Assembly (NCBI GenBank): GCA_002928515.1
Contig: PERI01000003.1
Location: 372,001 to 436,000, forward strand
Length of the DNA stretch: 64,000 nt
Source of the DNA: Hyphomicrobium sp.
GTDB lineage: Bacteria; Pseudomonadota; Alphaproteobacteria; Rhizobiales; Hyphomicrobiaceae
Reading direction: 5' to 3'
The notes beneath the pieces were generated by a model that was not told where the DNA came from, did not search any database, and worked only from the letters and a program-made list of their open reading frames with translations. A program made the position numbers and the translations under genes. Below, in pieces: positions 43,965 to 53,620 of this stretch (the first letter of the stretch is position 1; the number at the start of each line of letters is the position of its first letter).

Positions 43965-45179
43965 TCAGTTGGGGATCCGACATTTGGTTTCGGGCTCATC
44001 GAAGCCCAAAGTGTCGGTCAAAAATTTTTCGTGAAGAAAGCCGTCTTGCGGTGACATCGACACCAAGGTGCGCGGGCCTGTTAACAGGAGAGGTTGGCGC
44101 AACTGTCGATCCCAGTGGCGAAAATTGAGACCCACGCCCTTGAACCCAGCGACTTGGAATTCTTTCGACATCAGGAAAGCGCGTAGCCCTGCTGCGTCGG
44201 ATTTTCCTGATCTGGTGACAGCTTCGCCAAATACCCGGACAGCCAGCCACGCCATATAGTCACGTTCGACCATGCTTCGCTTGGCCGCTTTTTCGAACCG
44301 GCTATGAAGTTGCATGCCCCCATACTGCTCATAGGAGCGATGCCACGCGAGTGCCATCAAGCCTTGCGTTCCGACCGTTGGCATCGCAACAGAGGTGCGC
44401 CACATCAGATATTCGCCGAACGATTCTTCGACATCGACGACGACCATGATGTCGTGCTCAACAGCGCCTTGCGTGAGCTGTGGCATCTGCGTTTGAATTT
44501 GCTGATGCCCGGTGTCGGTGCGGCGATTTCCTGCATCGAAGCTGTAGCTGCGCTTTTCAACGATTTTACTACCAAATCTTTTGGCCGAACGCTCCAAAGC
44601 CGCGACGTATTCCAAGTCAACAGGCTTCTCGCCATGGACAAGAAACCAGCGTTTCCATTGCTTCCAGGCCATATATTGCGCGATGGCGTCTGCGCGCATG
44701 GCCCAACTAGGTGCCACGTGAAAGACGTTCTGTCGGCAATTGACGCCGCGCAGGTCATCATTGCTCGAACGGGCATTCAGAATGATAGCGTCTTTGGCTT
44801 CGGGCATGTCAGCCAGCGCAATCAGATCCGGCGCTTCAAGATCGGCGACGATCAATCTTTTGCCGGCAATCAAAACATCACGCACAACCGATGGCAGATC
44901 TGTTGCCAAGGTCGCGACGCGCTCTTCGAGGGTATAGCCATGCCCCAGAATTCGTCCCGTTGTCAGGTTTTCAGCAATGGCTTGCCTTGCGCCGACAATT
45001 CCCTTGTCGGTGATGATGGGTTCCATGAGCGAAAGCGGTAACGGCTCGACATAGTCGCGTGTGACGTAAACAATGTCGGCGGTTATTTTTGGTGGCGCCG
45101 ATTTGACAGCACCGCCAGCCCAGCTCTCATGCGACAGCAATAAAACCGCGATTGCAAAAGTCCAGACAAAGCGGATCAC
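43965..45179 (-). CDS. PQQ-associated ABC-type substrate-binding protein, cluster A
   Basis: A 404-residue periplasmic binding protein with a signal peptide (about 1-21, SWAGG). It matches the binding-protein family found with PQQ alcohol dehydrogenase systems (related to the Leu/Ile/Val-type fold), including GHQQIQTQMPQLTQ and the LTDTLGFDEPETKC C-terminus. GTG start overlaps the upstream ankyrin gene stop by one base (TAGTG). No permease or ATPase gene accompanies it. It may deliver or sense a ligand rather than feed a transporter. Paralogue: 52346-53620. Confidence 0.85.
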   Translation of the reverse strand: MIRFVWTFAIAVLLLSHESWAGGAVKSAPPKITADIVYVTRDYVEPLPLSLMEPIITDKGIVGARQAIAENLTTGRILGHGYTLEERVATLATDLPSVVRDVLIAGKRLIVADLEAPDLIALADMPEAKDAIILNARSSNDDLRGVNCRQNVFHVAPSWAMRADAIAQYMAWKQWKRWFLVHGEKPVDLEYVAALERSAKRFGSKIVEKRSYSFDAGNRRTDTGHQQIQTQMPQLTQGAVEHDIMVVVDVEESFGEYLMWRTSVAMPTVGTQGLMALAWHRSYEQYGGMQLHSRFEKAAKRSMVERDYMAWLAVRVFGEAVTRSGKSDAAGLRAFLMSKEFQVAGFKGVGLNFRHWDRQLRQPLLLTGPRTLVSMSPQDGFLHEKFLTDTLGFDEPETKCRIPN

Positions 45180-46993
45180 TACTGCGTCGCCTTTTGGGAT
45201 GCATCGGGCAAACGTGGTGCCGTTACCGCCCCCGTCAAAAATTTCAATGCCCCTACGGCAGCATCGTTGTTGGCTTCGATGGCAATATCCAAAGCGGTTT
45301 TTCCAGCCTTCGACTTCATCTTGGGATCAGCACCGGCGCGAACCAAAAGGCCAATGATCGGCGCATTATTATGTCCTGCGGCGACCATCAATGCCGTGAT
45401 GCCAGACGCTGTGACAGCGTTCACATCTACTTTTTTCTTGATCATGTTCTCAGCAATCACCAGAGGAGATGGGCCTAAGGATAACTGATTGAGGCGAAGC
45501 TTCGGTTGGAGCTGCGTAGCTAATACCATAAGCGGCGTGACGCCCTCTGGACCATTCGCAACATTCACCTTGCTTCCCGCATTCAGTAGCGCATCGGCCG
45601 CGAAGAATTTCCCTTCGCCAAGAGCCAATTCAAGTGCGGTGTAACCCTTTTCCGTCCCTGCTTCCAAGTCAGCGCCTTTGCTCGCCAGCAATTCGATTGA
45701 CGGCACATGGTTCATGTTCACGGCATGCATCATTGCGGTCATTTGATCGCCATCGCGCTTGTTGACGTCAGCACCTGCTGCGATCAGAATTTCCATGATG
45801 TTGGATGAGCGCTGACTAGCAGCGCGATGTAAAGGCAGCTTGCCGATACCGTCCTGCTTATTGGCGTCTGCGCCCTTTTCGATGAGAAAGCTGACGCGCT
45901 CAGGATCACCGCCAGATATCGCGTTCATGAGCTCGGCGTTGACGTCGATGCCCTCTTTCAACCATGCTTCTAGTCGTTCGCGAGTGACAACCTGATCGGC
46001 ACTGGCATCTTTCGATAGATCACTGCGCTCAAGCGACTTCAAGAAACGCTGTTCGTAAGTTTTGGCACGTGCCTGCTCAATATTTCCGTGTGATGGCAAG
46101 TTGCCTTGAACGATGCAATTCGAGCAATCCACGAGCGGTACGCCGTAGTCATTGAGAATTTTTGTGATGTCGTCCTTGGCTTCTTCGAGGGCGAGATCAA
46201 TTTTCAGTTTCAATACGACGTCGGTATTCTGTACGCCCCAGGCCAGCGCAAATTCGAGCGGTCGTACTTTATCCATCACGTTGGCTGGCTTGACGACAAT
46301 CGGCGCGCCATTTTTTTGCAGCCAGCCTGCGAATGGTCCCCAAACACCTGCAACATCCAATTCTTTGTCAACGACGCGTTGCACTTGGCGCCACGGCTGG
46401 TTCTCAGGCCGCAAATCCGCATCAGACGTAATGACGTGAATATCGACTTCTTCTTTCATGCCTCGATCGGCCAGTGCCTGACGCAGTGCAGAATGCTGAT
46501 AGACGCCGATGCGCAATGTTTTCAGCCGCGGATCATCCAGCGATTCAATTTCGTATCCGGCGTCATTTCGGTACGCCAAGACGTAGGTCGATTTGTAAAT
46601 CGGCGTGGTGGTAAGAATGCCGGAATAGTCTGATGGAAGATCGACGAGGACGTGGCACTCATTGTTGTCGAAGGTATCTCGCGTCAAACCGCGCTCTAAG
46701 TACGGACGCCAAAAGAAGGTAATTTTAACGCCGAGCTTTTCGCCGAGGACATCGGCAATTTTATTTTGGAAGCCTTCGAGTTTGTCATTCGATAAGGGCA
46801 TGTTGCCAGGATCGGCGCAGGCTACCAATGAGCGCAGGGTGAGTTTTTTTGCTTCTTCCTTTGCGAGCGTGAGCTCGGCTGCTGTCAGTTGATCGAAGGG
46901 CTTGGTCTTGAGATAGCTCAGGTCGCGGGCCATGGTCGCCGTCGCGCTCATGCACGTACCAACTGCTGCAGTGAGAAGTAACAAGCCACGCAT
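45179..46993 (-). CDS. XoxJ-like binding protein fused to ankyrin repeats, cluster A
   Basis: A 604-residue secreted protein. The signal peptide is about 1-22. Residues 55-290 form a MoxJ/XoxJ-type periplasmic binding domain (RSLVACADPGNMPLSND, FFWRPYLERG, DVAGVWGPFAGWL). A CSNC pair follows at 290-293 in a short linker with NLPSHG. Residues 353-590 are about seven ankyrin repeats (IEKGADANKQDGIGKLPLH, IAAGADVNKRDGDQMTAMM, and so on). XoxJ partners are normally about 280 residues without ankyrins. ATG 46993 has GGAG six bases upstream. Directly downstream of xoxF-A after a hairpin. Confidence 0.88.
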   Translation of the reverse strand: MRGLLLLTAAVGTCMSATATMARDLSYLKTKPFDQLTAAELTLAKEEAKKLTLRSLVACADPGNMPLSNDKLEGFQNKIADVLGEKLGVKITFFWRPYLERGLTRDTFDNNECHVLVDLPSDYSGILTTTPIYKSTYVLAYRNDAGYEIESLDDPRLKTLRIGVYQHSALRQALADRGMKEEVDIHVITSDADLRPENQPWRQVQRVVDKELDVAGVWGPFAGWLQKNGAPIVVKPANVMDKVRPLEFALAWGVQNTDVVLKLKIDLALEEAKDDITKILNDYGVPLVDCSNCIVQGNLPSHGNIEQARAKTYEQRFLKSLERSDLSKDASADQVVTRERLEAWLKEGIDVNAELMNAISGGDPERVSFLIEKGADANKQDGIGKLPLHRAASQRSSNIMEILIAAGADVNKRDGDQMTAMMHAVNMNHVPSIELLASKGADLEAGTEKGYTALELALGEGKFFAADALLNAGSKVNVANGPEGVTPLMVLATQLQPKLRLNQLSLGPSPLVIAENMIKKKVDVNAVTASGITALMVAAGHNNAPIIGLLVRAGADPKMKSKAGKTALDIAIEANNDAAVGALKFLTGAVTAPRLPDASQKATQ

Positions 46994-47076
46994 GTTCACT
47001 CCATTTCAATTTGATGTGTTCGGGCGACTTAACGCGCCAGTCCGCGACGCATTTGATCTTCGTGCGTCAAATAGGT

Positions 47077-47106
47077 AGCGTCCGGCACTTTGAAATGCCG
47101 GACGCT
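47077..47106 (-). other. Strong hairpin just after xoxF-A
   Basis: An 11-bp perfect stem (47077-47087 with 47096-47106, AGCGTCCGGCA arm) starts 25 bases past the xoxF-A stop and precedes the ankyrin gene. No clear T-run follows, so mRNA stabilisation or partial termination is likely. Confidence 0.7.
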
Positions 47107-47130
47107 CATCATGTCAGATGTGCGTTACGC

Positions 47131-49035
47131 TTATTCGTAAACGCGGAAGGTCGAGAGAACGCCGCCCTGCGGGATCTTGTCGAGGCCGGTGGCTTTCGCC
47201 ATCGCGGTCGCACCGATCGCGCCGAACTTGTCATCCATATCGAGGCCAGCTGTCACGGGGATGCCGATCCAACCGCCAAGACCCTGGAAGATCGAGACGT
47301 ACTGCTTGCCCTTGACCTTGTAGGTGATCGGGTTGCCGATGATGCCCGAGGCAAGCTTGCGCTCCCAAAGGACCTTACCGGATTTGCGATCAACAGCGCG
47401 GAAGTGGCCGCTCTTGGAACCGTAGAACATCAGGCCACCATCGGTGACCATCGTGCCCGACCAGTTCGGATACGGATCAGGAATTTCCCAATCTGTCGTA
47501 CCTGTCACAACGTCGAACTTTTTGATCTTACCAGAGACGCCTGGCTTCTCAGGATACATGTACACGTTGGCGAACACGTAAACCGTGCCTTGCTGCGTGT
47601 GCGTGCGCTCCTGTGGTTCGTCTTCCATGCACCAGTTGTTGGTTGGGCAATAGAACTTTGCTGGTTCTTTTGGATCAACCGAGCAAGGCTGTTGGTCTTT
47701 TCCACCCATAGCGGATGGGCAAGCCTGCGTGTTGACGCCAATCGCGAACGGCGAATGTTCCTTGACCTTAATCGGACGACCGGTTTTGAGGTCGACCTTT
47801 TCGGCCCAGTTCACGTTGACGAACTTATGAGCGCGTAACAGCGAGCCATTCGTACGATCGTGGACATAAGCGAAGCCATTACGGTCAAAGTGAACGAGGG
47901 CTTTGTACTTCTTGCCATCGACTTCGAGGTCGTTGACGAGAATGTTTTCGTTGACGCCGTCATAGTCCCACTGGTCGAACGGTGTCATCTGATAAGCCCA
48001 GACGGCTTCACCTGTATCGACTTTGCGAGCGAATGTGGTCATGGACCACTTGTTGTCGTACTTGCCGTTGTTGCACTCTTCATGAGTCTTGGCAGCGCAA
48101 CGATAAGATGGACTCCAGTGACCTGGGTTGCCTGTTGACCAGAAAACCATTTTCAGGTCTGGGTCATAGCTGCCCCAAGCCCAATAGGCGCCGCCACCAA
48201 TCTGCCATTCGCCTTGCTTGTGCTCGCCGATCGGTCCCGGATACGACGTGATGCCGATATCAGTACCTGCGGTGCCGAAGTGTGGGTTGGCTTTGTTTGT
48301 TTCCGGTGTCAGGCAAACGTCCTTATCCGAACCCGTTGCGTGGCAGTTCCAAACCACTTTGCCGGTTTTCAGATCATAGGCTGTCAAACGACCGCGGGCA
48401 GCAAATTCGTCGCCACCGAAACCAGCGATGACGAGATTTTCAGCGACCAGCGTCGGTCCGGTAATCGTCTCACCCTTTTCAGGATAAGCATGCTTCACAA
48501 CCCAGACTTCTTTGCCTGTTGTTGCGTCGAGTGCGATGACGAAGCCGTCAAGCGTGTGATAAACAAGCTTGCCGTCAGCAAAGTTCACACCACGATGAAC
48601 CGTGTCGCAGCATGCGCGCGGCACAGCGGATTCGTCGCGGTCGGTTTTCTTGACGTAGTTCCAGATCTGAACCGGGTTATCTGGATCTGTCAGGTCGAGA
48701 GCCTGTACGATGTTGCACTGAGCCATGTTCGGGCAGCCCGATGAGAAGTACATCATCGTCTTGCCGCCGTGCTCGACGACGACTGGCTGGCCTTCATGAC
48801 CGCGCAGAGCGCCGGTCGATTGCGACCATGCCATTTGAAGTTTTCCAACGTTGGCGGTCGTGATGTCTGCCAATGTCGAGTGACGTGTGAGCTGGTTGTC
48901 GCGACCAGGCGCCGGCCAAAGATCAGCGTTCTTCGCCGACTTCTCGATTTCCGAGTTGGCAAATGACGGACTTGCTGCGCCAAACATGGCAACTGCAAAT
49001 CCACCTGCCAACAGGATCGTCTTCCTGAAGGTCAT
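47131..49035 (-). CDS. XoxF-type PQQ methanol dehydrogenase, cluster A
   Basis: A 634-residue periplasmic quinoprotein with a signal peptide (about 1-27, PSFAN). It has the adjacent-Cys pair 142-143 (RACCDTVHRG), Glu210 (GGDEFAARG), Asn303 (STGNPGHW) and catalytic Asp357. Asp359, two residues later (FDQWDYDGVNE), is the hallmark of lanthanide-dependent enzymes. Extra cysteines (CNNGKYD, CPSAMGG, CPTNNWCME) suggest more disulphides than in the first dehydrogenase. The ATG at 49035 follows GAGGAGAGG. It is close to the paralogue at 56324. A copy of the GGGA-N4-TTCCC motif lies 220 bp upstream. The XoxF clade is not assigned. Confidence 0.95.
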   Translation of the reverse strand: MTFRKTILLAGGFAVAMFGAASPSFANSEIEKSAKNADLWPAPGRDNQLTRHSTLADITTANVGKLQMAWSQSTGALRGHEGQPVVVEHGGKTMMYFSSGCPNMAQCNIVQALDLTDPDNPVQIWNYVKKTDRDESAVPRACCDTVHRGVNFADGKLVYHTLDGFVIALDATTGKEVWVVKHAYPEKGETITGPTLVAENLVIAGFGGDEFAARGRLTAYDLKTGKVVWNCHATGSDKDVCLTPETNKANPHFGTAGTDIGITSYPGPIGEHKQGEWQIGGGAYWAWGSYDPDLKMVFWSTGNPGHWSPSYRCAAKTHEECNNGKYDNKWSMTTFARKVDTGEAVWAYQMTPFDQWDYDGVNENILVNDLEVDGKKYKALVHFDRNGFAYVHDRTNGSLLRAHKFVNVNWAEKVDLKTGRPIKVKEHSPFAIGVNTQACPSAMGGKDQQPCSVDPKEPAKFYCPTNNWCMEDEPQERTHTQQGTVYVFANVYMYPEKPGVSGKIKKFDVVTGTTDWEIPDPYPNWSGTMVTDGGLMFYGSKSGHFRAVDRKSGKVLWERKLASGIIGNPITYKVKGKQYVSIFQGLGGWIGIPVTAGLDMDDKFGAIGATAMAKATGLDKIPQGGVLSTFRVYE

Positions 49036-49254
49036 TTCTTTTCCTCTCCTCAAGTCTATTTGGAAGCCGGGACAGTCACATTCGTCTGCGGCTGCACTGT
49101 CAGTTAGTTGGCGCGATTGATTTCAGTTTCATATTGCGTGCCGACTGCCTGACACGTTCGAAAGCAAAACCGCGATCCATAGTACGAAGGTGTCGCGCTC
49201 TATACTTTCGAGCATGGCAATCGGACCGTATGCGGCAACATTCGTGCTTGCCAC

Positions 49255-49267
49255 GGGATGAGTTCCC
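49255..49267. promoter_or_regulatory. GGGA-N4-TTCCC site upstream of xoxF-A
   Basis: GGGATGAGTTCCC is an exact match, followed by GAT. A second partial dyad, TTGGAAGTTTCCCAA, lies at 49277-49291. Both are in the 297-bp gap between RR-B and xoxF-A. Confidence 0.55.
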
Positions 49268-49332
49268 GATGTTTTTTTGGAAGTTTCCCAATATGAGTGG
49301 GCGGCGTTGTGGATGTGCCTGATGCGGCAATT

Positions 49333-49953
49333 TCAGGTTTTGCGCATTTCCAAAGCCATGCGGATGAGATCCGCTGTACGTTCGACGGCGAGTTTGTTCT
49401 TCATCAAGCTGCACGCATTGGCGACCGTTTTGTACGCGACGCCCAACGTTGAAGCGATCACGGTGAGGCTCTTGCCTTCACCGAGGAGGCGGAGGATTTC
49501 CATCTCGCGCATGGTTAATCTTTCAAGCAGATCGCCATCTCCGGAGAACTGCTTCATGGCGAGATCCGTTGCAATTTCGCGCTCGACGTAGCGTTTGCCC
49601 TCGGAAACACGCATGACCGCCGTTACGAGTTCTTCAGCGGAAGCCCCCTTCGAAATGTAGCCTCGCGCACCGGCTTGTACGGCGCGTGCCGCATAGATGG
49701 CCTCCGAGTGCATACTCAGCATGAGAACTTTTGCATCTGGACGTTCGATCAAAAGGCGCTTGAGCAATTCAAGTCCGCTTGATCCGGCCAGCGAAATATC
49801 AAGCACGACGATTTCGGGTTGCTGCTGGCGAAACAGATTGAGCGCGTCGAAACTGGTCGCGGCTTCAAAGATCTCGACATTGGGAATGATCATCAAAAGG
49901 CGGCGCACGCCTTGGCGTACAAGAACATGATCATCGACGAGGAGTATTTTCAT
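49333..49953 (-). CDS. NarL/LuxR-family response regulator, cluster B
   Basis: A 206-residue response regulator. The receiver has VDDH (6-9), phospho-acceptor Asp52 (IVVLDISLA), Ser80 and Lys102. The LuxR-type helix-turn-helix begins near residue 140 (LTMREMEILRLLGEGKSLTVI) with the KTVANACSLMKNKL recognition helix. The ATG overlaps the kinase stop by four bases (ATGA), so the pair is co-translated. It ends cluster B and its product is a leading candidate to bind the GGGA-N4-TTCCC sites. Confidence 0.9.
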   Translation of the reverse strand: MKILLVDDHVLVRQGVRRLLMIIPNVEIFEAATSFDALNLFRQQQPEIVVLDISLAGSSGLELLKRLLIERPDAKVLMLSMHSEAIYAARAVQAGARGYISKGASAEELVTAVMRVSEGKRYVEREIATDLAMKQFSGDGDLLERLTMREMEILRLLGEGKSLTVIASTLGVAYKTVANACSLMKNKLAVERTADLIRMALEMRKT

Positions 49954-51311
49954 ATTGCCGTCTCGTATTGTTTTGAGCCCAATTTTTCTGTTTCTGACTC
50001 TTGTGATGGCGGAAAGTCAGCCGTTACCAATGTGCCGCGACCGTCGTTGCGATTGCGGATGACGAGTGTGCCTCCGCGCGAAGTTACGCGTTCGCGCATG
50101 CCAGTTTGGCCATTGCCAGGTTTTTCACTTTTCAAGCCGCCGCCATCATCGACGACTGTCACGTTCGTCGATCCATCGGGCCTCTGAAGAATGATGATGT
50201 CGATGTGCGTCGGTTGTCCGTGACGCACAGCATTACTGACACTTTCTTGAACCACACGAAAAATCACAGTGTCGAGATCAGCTCCAAAGCTCGTGTCGGG
50301 AATTTCTGCGGAGAATTCCAACTGCGGTTGACGCATGCGCCAGAAATCAATGAGACGTTGAATAGCGCCATCGAGCCCAAGATCTTCAACACTGCCACTT
50401 CGAAGTCGGCCCAAGATTTGTAACACATGCTTTTGACTGAGACTGATGGCCTCTCTAATCGATTCCAATCTTTCGACAACGTCACGGCTGGCACTTTCAC
50501 CCAGTGCTTTTTGTACGGATGCAGTATCGATGCCGACAGAAAAGAGCAGCGGTCCGATTTCATCGTGCAGATCACGGGCAAGTTCAGCGCGCTCTTCTTC
50601 TTGGACGCTTTCAAGTTGGCTGTGCAGTCGATCGGCTACGGCTTCCATATGTTCGAGACGTTCCGCCATTTGGTTGAAACCGACGCTGACGAGTTGCAAA
50701 TCCCTCGGTCCGGCCACATTCAATCGGGAGTGAAAGTTGCCGTCGGAAATGAGCTTAAAGGACTGAATGAGTTCAACCAGCGGCTTTAATTCTCGGCCCA
50801 ATGTCCAATAAATCAGCGCAAGTACCAGCGTTCCCAAAATGGCCATGACGAGAAGACTTGAAACGAGGTCTTCCCAGAATTCATGGACTTCATTGCGTGA
50901 GACCGTTTCTATGAGAAAGGATGTGTAGCCACTGACTTTCTGAGGAAGTGCGACCGCTACACTTTCTGTTTCGCTGCCCAGTAAGCTATAAAACCACTCA
51001 GGTGCAGGATCCTCTGGCTGTGCGAGTCGCGACGACATAGCTACGTTGCCACTGGCATCTATCAACGACACCTTCAAATGCCGACCGCCGCTGAATCTCT
51101 CAATGACGTTATGAAGTTGTTGGTAAGGATTTGGCGCGCGTTCAATTTCCTTCGTGGCATCGACCAAGACTTGCTGCCCCACGACGAACGCTGCATGCAA
51201 TTCAGTTTGCACTTTCGAGGCCGCACGCCAATACGTGATAGCAGCGCCGATCATCAGGCTTAAGCCGAGCACGACCATGACGAGAAGCAACAATCGTTGT
51301 CGCAGTGTCAC
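49950..51311 (-). CDS. Membrane sensor histidine kinase, cluster B (HisKA_3 type)
   Basis: A 453-residue kinase starting at GTG 51311 (AAGGAGG eight bases upstream). TM1 is about 6-28. A periplasmic sensor of about 120 residues follows, then TM2 (about 152-170), HAMP, and HisKA_3 with His249 (ARDLHDEIGP). The ATPase has QESVSNAVRHG (N-box), VDDGGGL and GMRERV. It is related in architecture to the cluster A kinase, but the sensor sequence differs, so the two may read different signals. It is the fifth minus-strand gene after xoxG in the same direction and is coupled to RR-B. Confidence 0.9.
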   Translation of the reverse strand: MTLRQRLLLLVMVVLGLSLMIGAAITYWRAASKVQTELHAAFVVGQQVLVDATKEIERAPNPYQQLHNVIERFSGGRHLKVSLIDASGNVAMSSRLAQPEDPAPEWFYSLLGSETESVAVALPQKVSGYTSFLIETVSRNEVHEFWEDLVSSLLVMAILGTLVLALIYWTLGRELKPLVELIQSFKLISDGNFHSRLNVAGPRDLQLVSVGFNQMAERLEHMEAVADRLHSQLESVQEEERAELARDLHDEIGPLLFSVGIDTASVQKALGESASRDVVERLESIREAISLSQKHVLQILGRLRSGSVEDLGLDGAIQRLIDFWRMRQPQLEFSAEIPDTSFGADLDTVIFRVVQESVSNAVRHGQPTHIDIIILQRPDGSTNVTVVDDGGGLKSEKPGNGQTGMRERVTSRGGTLVIRNRNDGRGTLVTADFPPSQESETEKLGSKQYETAI

Positions 51312-51353
51312 GTCATTGCCTCCTTTCGGCCTCCTGCATTCATTTTGTGACTG

Positions 51354-52322
51354 TTAAGGCTTGATCACGATGCCCCATGGCAAGCGCCCAACAGGGACTG
51401 ATTTTTCTGGTTTCAAAGTCGCTACATCGACGACTGTCATGTCGTTTGACAATCCGTTCGCCGTGTAAATCTTTGTGCCTTCGGGGTTCATGTCGATATG
51501 CCAAGGACGCTGTCCGACAAGAATGTAGTCGAGGACTTCATGGGTCGCCGTATCAACAACCGCCAAACGGTTGGCACGACCTAAGGCAATGAATGCACGC
51601 TTGGCATCTTTGGTGAACTTGATCCCCATGGGCTGAATGAGCTCGGGACGCACACCGGCAATCTCAAAGCCAAATTTTTTCTTCACCTTACGAGTGGTGG
51701 TATCGATAATGGCAACAGTTCCGCCGACTTCCGCTGTCACCCATACTTCTTTGCCATCGGCGGTGTACTCCGACACACGCGGACGCGTGTCGACGAGGAC
51801 GTTGGCAATCACTTTGAGTGTTTTGGTATCGATGAAATGCGCCATGCTGGTCGATTCAGAAGTCGCCACGACCACGCTATTGTCTGGCGCAACGGCCATA
51901 CCCTCCGGCTCTACGCCGATTGGAATTTCGCCTAACACTTTACCGCCATCGCGCTCGATGACGGTGACCATGCCGTCGTCTTCGTTGGCGATGTAGATGA
52001 TCTTGCCTTCTGGATCGATGTCGAGAAGTTCCGGATCGGGGCCAGAGGTTTCATGCGTTCGTATGATCTCGAATGTGGTGGTATCCATCACATCAAGGCG
52101 GTGATCGTCGCCTGCGCATATCAGCAATTCCTTCATGTCAGGCGTGAGCACCATTCCACGGGGGCGCCTGCCGACTTTGACGGTCTTGAGGACTTTGAGC
52201 GATTCTGCGTCGAGAACCGTAATCGTATTATCTTTCTCATTGCTCACGAACACGGTGGCTGCTTGCGCAGGGCAAGCGGCGAAAGCTGATAGAGCGATAA
52301 AGGCAAAGACTGCGCGATTCAT
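51354..52322 (-). CDS. PQQ-associated YVTN beta-propeller protein, cluster B
   Basis: A 322-residue secreted beta-propeller with a signal peptide (about 1-21, CPAQA). Blades of the form FVSNEKDNTITVLDAESL and IYIANEDDGMVTVIER repeat through to VPVGRLPWGIVIKP. It is closely similar in sequence throughout to the cluster A copy at 42965, so it is a duplicated gene. It lies 42 bp before the kinase and 23 bp after the binding protein, within one probable operon. Confidence 0.88.
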   Translation of the reverse strand: MNRAVFAFIALSAFAACPAQAATVFVSNEKDNTITVLDAESLKVLKTVKVGRRPRGMVLTPDMKELLICAGDDHRLDVMDTTTFEIIRTHETSGPDPELLDIDPEGKIIYIANEDDGMVTVIERDGGKVLGEIPIGVEPEGMAVAPDNSVVVATSESTSMAHFIDTKTLKVIANVLVDTRPRVSEYTADGKEVWVTAEVGGTVAIIDTTTRKVKKKFGFEIAGVRPELIQPMGIKFTKDAKRAFIALGRANRLAVVDTATHEVLDYILVGQRPWHIDMNPEGTKIYTANGLSNDMTVVDVATLKPEKSVPVGRLPWGIVIKP

Positions 52323-52345
52323 GGACGTCTCCCGGCTTTAATATT

Positions 52346-53620
52346 TTAATTTTTTTGTTGGCACTTGGTCTCAGGCTCATCGAAGCCCAGCGTGTCGGTC
52401 AGGTATTTGGGATGCAGGAAGCCTTCTTGCGGTGAAATGGACACCAGGGCTCTCGGGCCTGCGAGCAGAATGGGCTGTCGCAACTGACGATCCCAACTGC
52501 GGAAATTCAGACCTTGCGATTTGAAGCCTGCAACCTGAAATTCTTCAGACATGATGTAGGAGCGAATTTTCACAGCATCCGCCGTATTGGTGCGGGTCAC
52601 AGCTTCTCCGAATGCGCGCACGGCCAGCCACGCGGAATAATCGCGTTCCGTCATGATACGACCGGCTTTGCGCTCAAAGCGGTTTTGCATTTGCGTTGCC
52701 GCGCTCTCTTCGTAGGAGCGGTGCCAGGACACAGCCACCAAGCCATGCGTGCCCGCGATTGGCCTTGGTTCGTAGGTGCGAAACAAAAGGTAGTCGCCGA
52801 AACTCTCTTCAATGTCGGCGACGACGATGACATCGTGGTCAGCAAAGTCTTGGGTCAGCAGCGGCATCTGGGTTTGAATTTGTTGGTGGCCGGTATCTGT
52901 GCGTCGCGAGCCACCATCGAAGGCGTAGGTTTTTTCGCCAATTATTTTTCCGCCGAAACGTTTTGCGGCACGCCGCAAGGCAATCGCATATTCCAGATCG
53001 GCCGGACGTTCACCCGATATCAAAGCCCATCGCCGCCATTTTTTCCAAACGAGATATTGCGCGAGAGCATCGGCGCGCATCGCATAATCTGGAGGAATAT
53101 GGAAAACGTTGCGGCGACAGTTTTCGTGGCGAAGCCGCTCGTCGCTGCTGCGAATATTAAAGATGATGGCGTCTTTCGCCTCCGGCAGTTCTGCCACTTT
53201 GAGCAAATCGGCCGGTTCGAGATCGGCTGCGATCATGCGTGCGCCTGCCGACAGAACTTCGCGAGCCTTAACGGTGATGTCTTCGTCTTCAGGAATGATT
53301 GCTTCGGTCAAGCTGTAGTCATGTCCGATCAAGCGACCGGTCATATTGTCTTCGGTAATACCGACACGCGCGCCTTGAATGCCCTTGTCGGTGTATATTT
53401 TATCGACGAGAGACAGCGGTTCAGGCTCGGTATATTCCTTACCGAGGTAAACGATTTCAATTTTGAGGTGCGCGGCAGGGTCGATCGTCGGTGGAGGTTC
53501 ATTGCTCCACGCGACATCGGTGTTGACAAGTACGGCCGCGAACAAAACGCAACCGAAAATACAGGACGCAATGAAACAGCGAGCGCACCGCTCGCTGTTC
53601 AGACTATGACGTGCGATCAC
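52346..53620 (-). CDS. PQQ-associated ABC-type substrate-binding protein, cluster B
   Basis: A 424-residue periplasmic binding protein. The N-terminal hydrophobic segment (about 10-35) is a signal peptide. It shares ADLEPADLLKVAELPEAKDAI, GHQQIQTQMPLLTQ and the LTDTLGFDEPETKC end with its cluster A paralogue. The GTG at 53620 overlaps the xoxG stop by four bases (GTGA), which decides the start over a TTG one codon earlier. Again no transporter permease or ATPase gene is present nearby. Confidence 0.86.
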   Translation of the reverse strand: MIARHSLNSERCARCFIASCIFGCVLFAAVLVNTDVAWSNEPPPTIDPAAHLKIEIVYLGKEYTEPEPLSLVDKIYTDKGIQGARVGITEDNMTGRLIGHDYSLTEAIIPEDEDITVKAREVLSAGARMIAADLEPADLLKVAELPEAKDAIIFNIRSSDERLRHENCRRNVFHIPPDYAMRADALAQYLVWKKWRRWALISGERPADLEYAIALRRAAKRFGGKIIGEKTYAFDGGSRRTDTGHQQIQTQMPLLTQDFADHDVIVVADIEESFGDYLLFRTYEPRPIAGTHGLVAVSWHRSYEESAATQMQNRFERKAGRIMTERDYSAWLAVRAFGEAVTRTNTADAVKIRSYIMSEEFQVAGFKSQGLNFRSWDRQLRQPILLAGPRALVSISPQEGFLHPKYLTDTLGFDEPETKCQQKN

